This document shows, one piece after another, positions 62,414 through 64,000 of a stretch of 64,000 nt of DNA. Numbering within the stretch: the first letter of the stretch is position 1; every line of letters starts with the position of its first letter. Both the position numbers and the translations under genes were made by a program. The DNA is from Pseudomonas sp. B28(2017). Its GTDB lineage: Bacteria; Pseudomonadota; Gammaproteobacteria; Pseudomonadales; Pseudomonadaceae. Under the pieces are notes generated by a model. It was given only the letters and a program-made list of their open reading frames with translations, did no database searches and was not told the origin of the DNA. Location of the stretch: assembly GCF_002113025.1 (NCBI RefSeq), contig NZ_NEJH01000001.1, forward strand, positions 558,001 through 622,000. Direction: 5' to 3'.

Positions 62414-63891
62414 CTGAACGTTCGCTTTTCAACCTGGCTGCACCGCTGATCATGGCTCGAGGCTCGCGTCTGTTGAGCCTGTCACTGTGCGTGGCGATGC
62501 TCAGTGCCTGCGCCGTCGGCCCGGATTACCAGCGCCCGCAAACCGCTGAGCCGGCGCAGTACAAGGCAGCAGAGGGCTGGCGTCAGGCCAACCCGAGCGA
62601 TGCCCTGGCGCGTGGCGCGTGGTGGGAGTTGTATGGCGACAGGCAGCTCAACGGCCTGATCGAAAAACTCAACAGCTCCAACCAGACCGTCGCCCAGTCC
62701 GAAGCCCAGTATCGTCAGGCTCAGGCCTTGGTACGCAGTGCGCGCGGGACGTTTTTCCCGACGGTCGACCTGAACGTCAGCAAGAACCGTTCAAGCCAGG
62801 GCACCGGCAGCAGCAGCTCCAGCCTGAGCAGTTCGTCCAGCGGTATTCGCAACACTTACTCCGCCCAGGCGGGCGTCAGTTGGGAGGCCGATGTATGGGG
62901 CAAGCTGCGCCGCGGCCTCGAAGCCGATACCGCTAATGCTCAGGCCAGCTTTGCCGACTTGGCGGCGATGCGCCTGAGCCAGCAGTCGGAACTGGTGCAG
63001 AATTACCTGCAACTGCGCGTGATCGATGGTCAGAAGCGCTTGCTCCAGGACACGGTCGAGGCTTATCAGCGATCGCTGAAGATGACTGAGAACCAGTACC
63101 GCGCAGGCGTATCCGGCAAAGACGCCGTGGCCCAGGCCCAGACGCAGCTCAAAAGCACCGAAGCGGATATGGTCGACCTGATCTGGCAACGCGCCCAGTT
63201 CGAAAACGCCATCGCAGTGCTGATTGGCTTGCCGCCAGCAGAGTTCAGCCTGGCGGAAAGCCAGGACATTCCGCAGTTGCCGCAAGTACCGTCGGCGCTG
63301 CCTTCGCAGTTGCTGGAGCGTCGCCCGGACATCGCTTCCGCCGAGCGCTCGGTGATCGCCGCCAACGCCAATATCGGCGTGGCCAAGGCGGCCTACTATC
63401 CTGACCTGACATTGAACATGAACGGCGGATACAGCAGCAGCACCTATGCCAACTGGATCAGCCTGCCGAACCGCTTCTGGTCGGTCGGACCGCAATTGGC
63501 CATGACCTTGTTCGACGGCGGACAGCGCTCGGCAGAAGTCGACCGCAGTGAGGCGGCCTATGACGAAACAGTGGCCAAGTACCGCCAGACTGTGCTGGAT
63601 GGATTCCGTGAAGTGGAAAACTTCATGGTGCAGCTCAAGGTGCTTCAAGACGAGGCCATCGTGCGCCAACAGGCACTGGACGCTGCCCGTGAATCGTTGC
63701 GCCTGACCCAGAACCAGTACAAGGCCGGTTTGATTGCGTACATCGATGTGGTGGTGACCCAGGCGGCGGCGCTGAGCAACGAGCGCAGTAACCTGGACCT
63801 GTTGCAAAGCCGCCTGATTGCCAGCGTGCAATTGATCGCCGCGTTGGGGGGTGGCTGGGATGGGCAACTTCAGGTGAGCGATAGCCAATAG
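62410..63891 (+). CDS. opmB: Outer-membrane efflux lipoprotein OpmB (NodT family)
   Basis: ATG at 62410 lies in an ATGA overlap with muxC and gives 493 residues. The signal ends in the lipobox LSAC (LCVAMLSACAVGPDYQRP), so the channel is lipid-anchored. TolC-type repeats of coiled helices follow (QSEAQYRQAQALVRSARGTF and LLERRPDIASAERSVIAANA). A Ser-rich insert (SSSSLSSSSSG) lies near residue 140 in a loop expected at the outer surface. OpmB is the exit duct of the MuxABC pump. It is followed by a REP palindrome. Confidence 0.92.
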   Translation: MTERSLFNLAAPLIMARGSRLLSLSLCVAMLSACAVGPDYQRPQTAEPAQYKAAEGWRQANPSDALARGAWWELYGDRQLNGLIEKLNSSNQTVAQSEAQYRQAQALVRSARGTFFPTVDLNVSKNRSSQGTGSSSSSLSSSSSGIRNTYSAQAGVSWEADVWGKLRRGLEADTANAQASFADLAAMRLSQQSELVQNYLQLRVIDGQKRLLQDTVEAYQRSLKMTENQYRAGVSGKDAVAQAQTQLKSTEADMVDLIWQRAQFENAIAVLIGLPPAEFSLAESQDIPQLPQVPSALPSQLLERRPDIASAERSVIAANANIGVAKAAYYPDLTLNMNGGYSSSTYANWISLPNRFWSVGPQLAMTLFDGGQRSAEVDRSEAAYDETVAKYRQTVLDGFREVENFMVQLKVLQDEAIVRQQALDAARESLRLTQNQYKAGLIAYIDVVVTQAAALSNERSNLDLLQSRLIASVQLIAALGGGWDGQLQVSDSQ

Positions 63892-63898
63892 CGCAATC

Positions 63899-63930
63899 CC
63901 TGTGGGAGCGAGCAAGCTCGCTCCCACAGG
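63899..63930. repeat. REP palindrome after opmB
   Basis: A perfect 15-base inverted repeat (CCTGTGGGAGCGAGC and its complement) with an AA centre lies seven bases after the opmB stop. It can form the end hairpin of the mux transcript. The remaining 70 bases to the window end show no gene. Confidence 0.88.
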
Positions 63931-64000
63931 TTTAGGCAGGCGTCAGCAGCTTGAAGGGAGTTAATGTAAATCCTTAAAACAAGCGTTTCATCGGACTGAT

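Overview
The window looks like a chromosomal segment from a Pseudomonas of the fluorescens group. This is inferred from GC-rich coding sequence, the muxABC-opmB efflux operon, a 1630-residue NAD-glutamate dehydrogenase next to a MoxR/Bat operon, the cysI-DUF934 pair, and many REP/REPIN palindromes of the GTGGGAGCGAGC / GTAGGAGCGAGC type. I saw no rRNA, tRNA, CRISPR array, prophage or insertion sequence. About 50 protein genes are supported, mostly in tight operons with ATGA overlaps.

Left part (1-9.7 kb): the 5' end of a GntR/FadR-type regulator, cut by the window edge, then an aldonate oxidation locus. It holds an IlvD/Edd-family L-arabonate-type dehydratase facing an MFS permease, an AraD1/FAH-family protein and a 2,5-dioxovalerate-type aldehyde dehydrogenase. 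Together these would take a pentonate to 2-oxoglutarate without phosphorylation. A DUF5629-like protein, a beta-propeller lactonase and a cluster of tiny secreted or membrane proteins follow.

Centre-left (9.1-27.6 kb, mostly minus strand): sbcD-sbcC-GST, then Bat operon 1 (MoxR, DUF58, DUF4381, VWA, VWA-TPR, BatD, read right to left), a small acidic protein, and gdhB on the plus strand.

Centre (27.6-36.9 kb): single genes. These are a lipoprotein, a cupin, an ABM monooxygenase, a MocR regulator divergent from an AhpD-like protein, a LysR regulator, a YhhY-like acetyltransferase, an unknown protein, cysI with its DUF934 partner, and an apparently N-terminally shortened lipoprotein-family gene.

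Centre-right (37.1-52.6 kb, all minus strand): the most interesting block. A second complete Bat operon (MoxR2, DUF58, DUF4381, VWA, VWA-TPR, BatD2) lies between an upstream MetA-type outer-membrane protein and downstream genes for a periplasmic HAD phosphatase, a Cys-type sulfatase, a membrane-fused spermidine-synthase-like protein and an eight-haem c-type cytochrome with HEAT/TPR repeats. I do not recognise this combination as a described system. It reads as a dedicated periplasmic hydrolysis/redox module with its own copy of the Bat machinery.

Right end (52.8-64 kb): a YciI-like protein, an SRPBCC protein, thiol peroxidase tpx, then the complete muxA-muxB-muxC-opmB tripartite efflux operon with two different RND pumps. 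The window ends in a REP palindrome.

All functional statements come from reading the translated sequences and from family knowledge; no database search was run.
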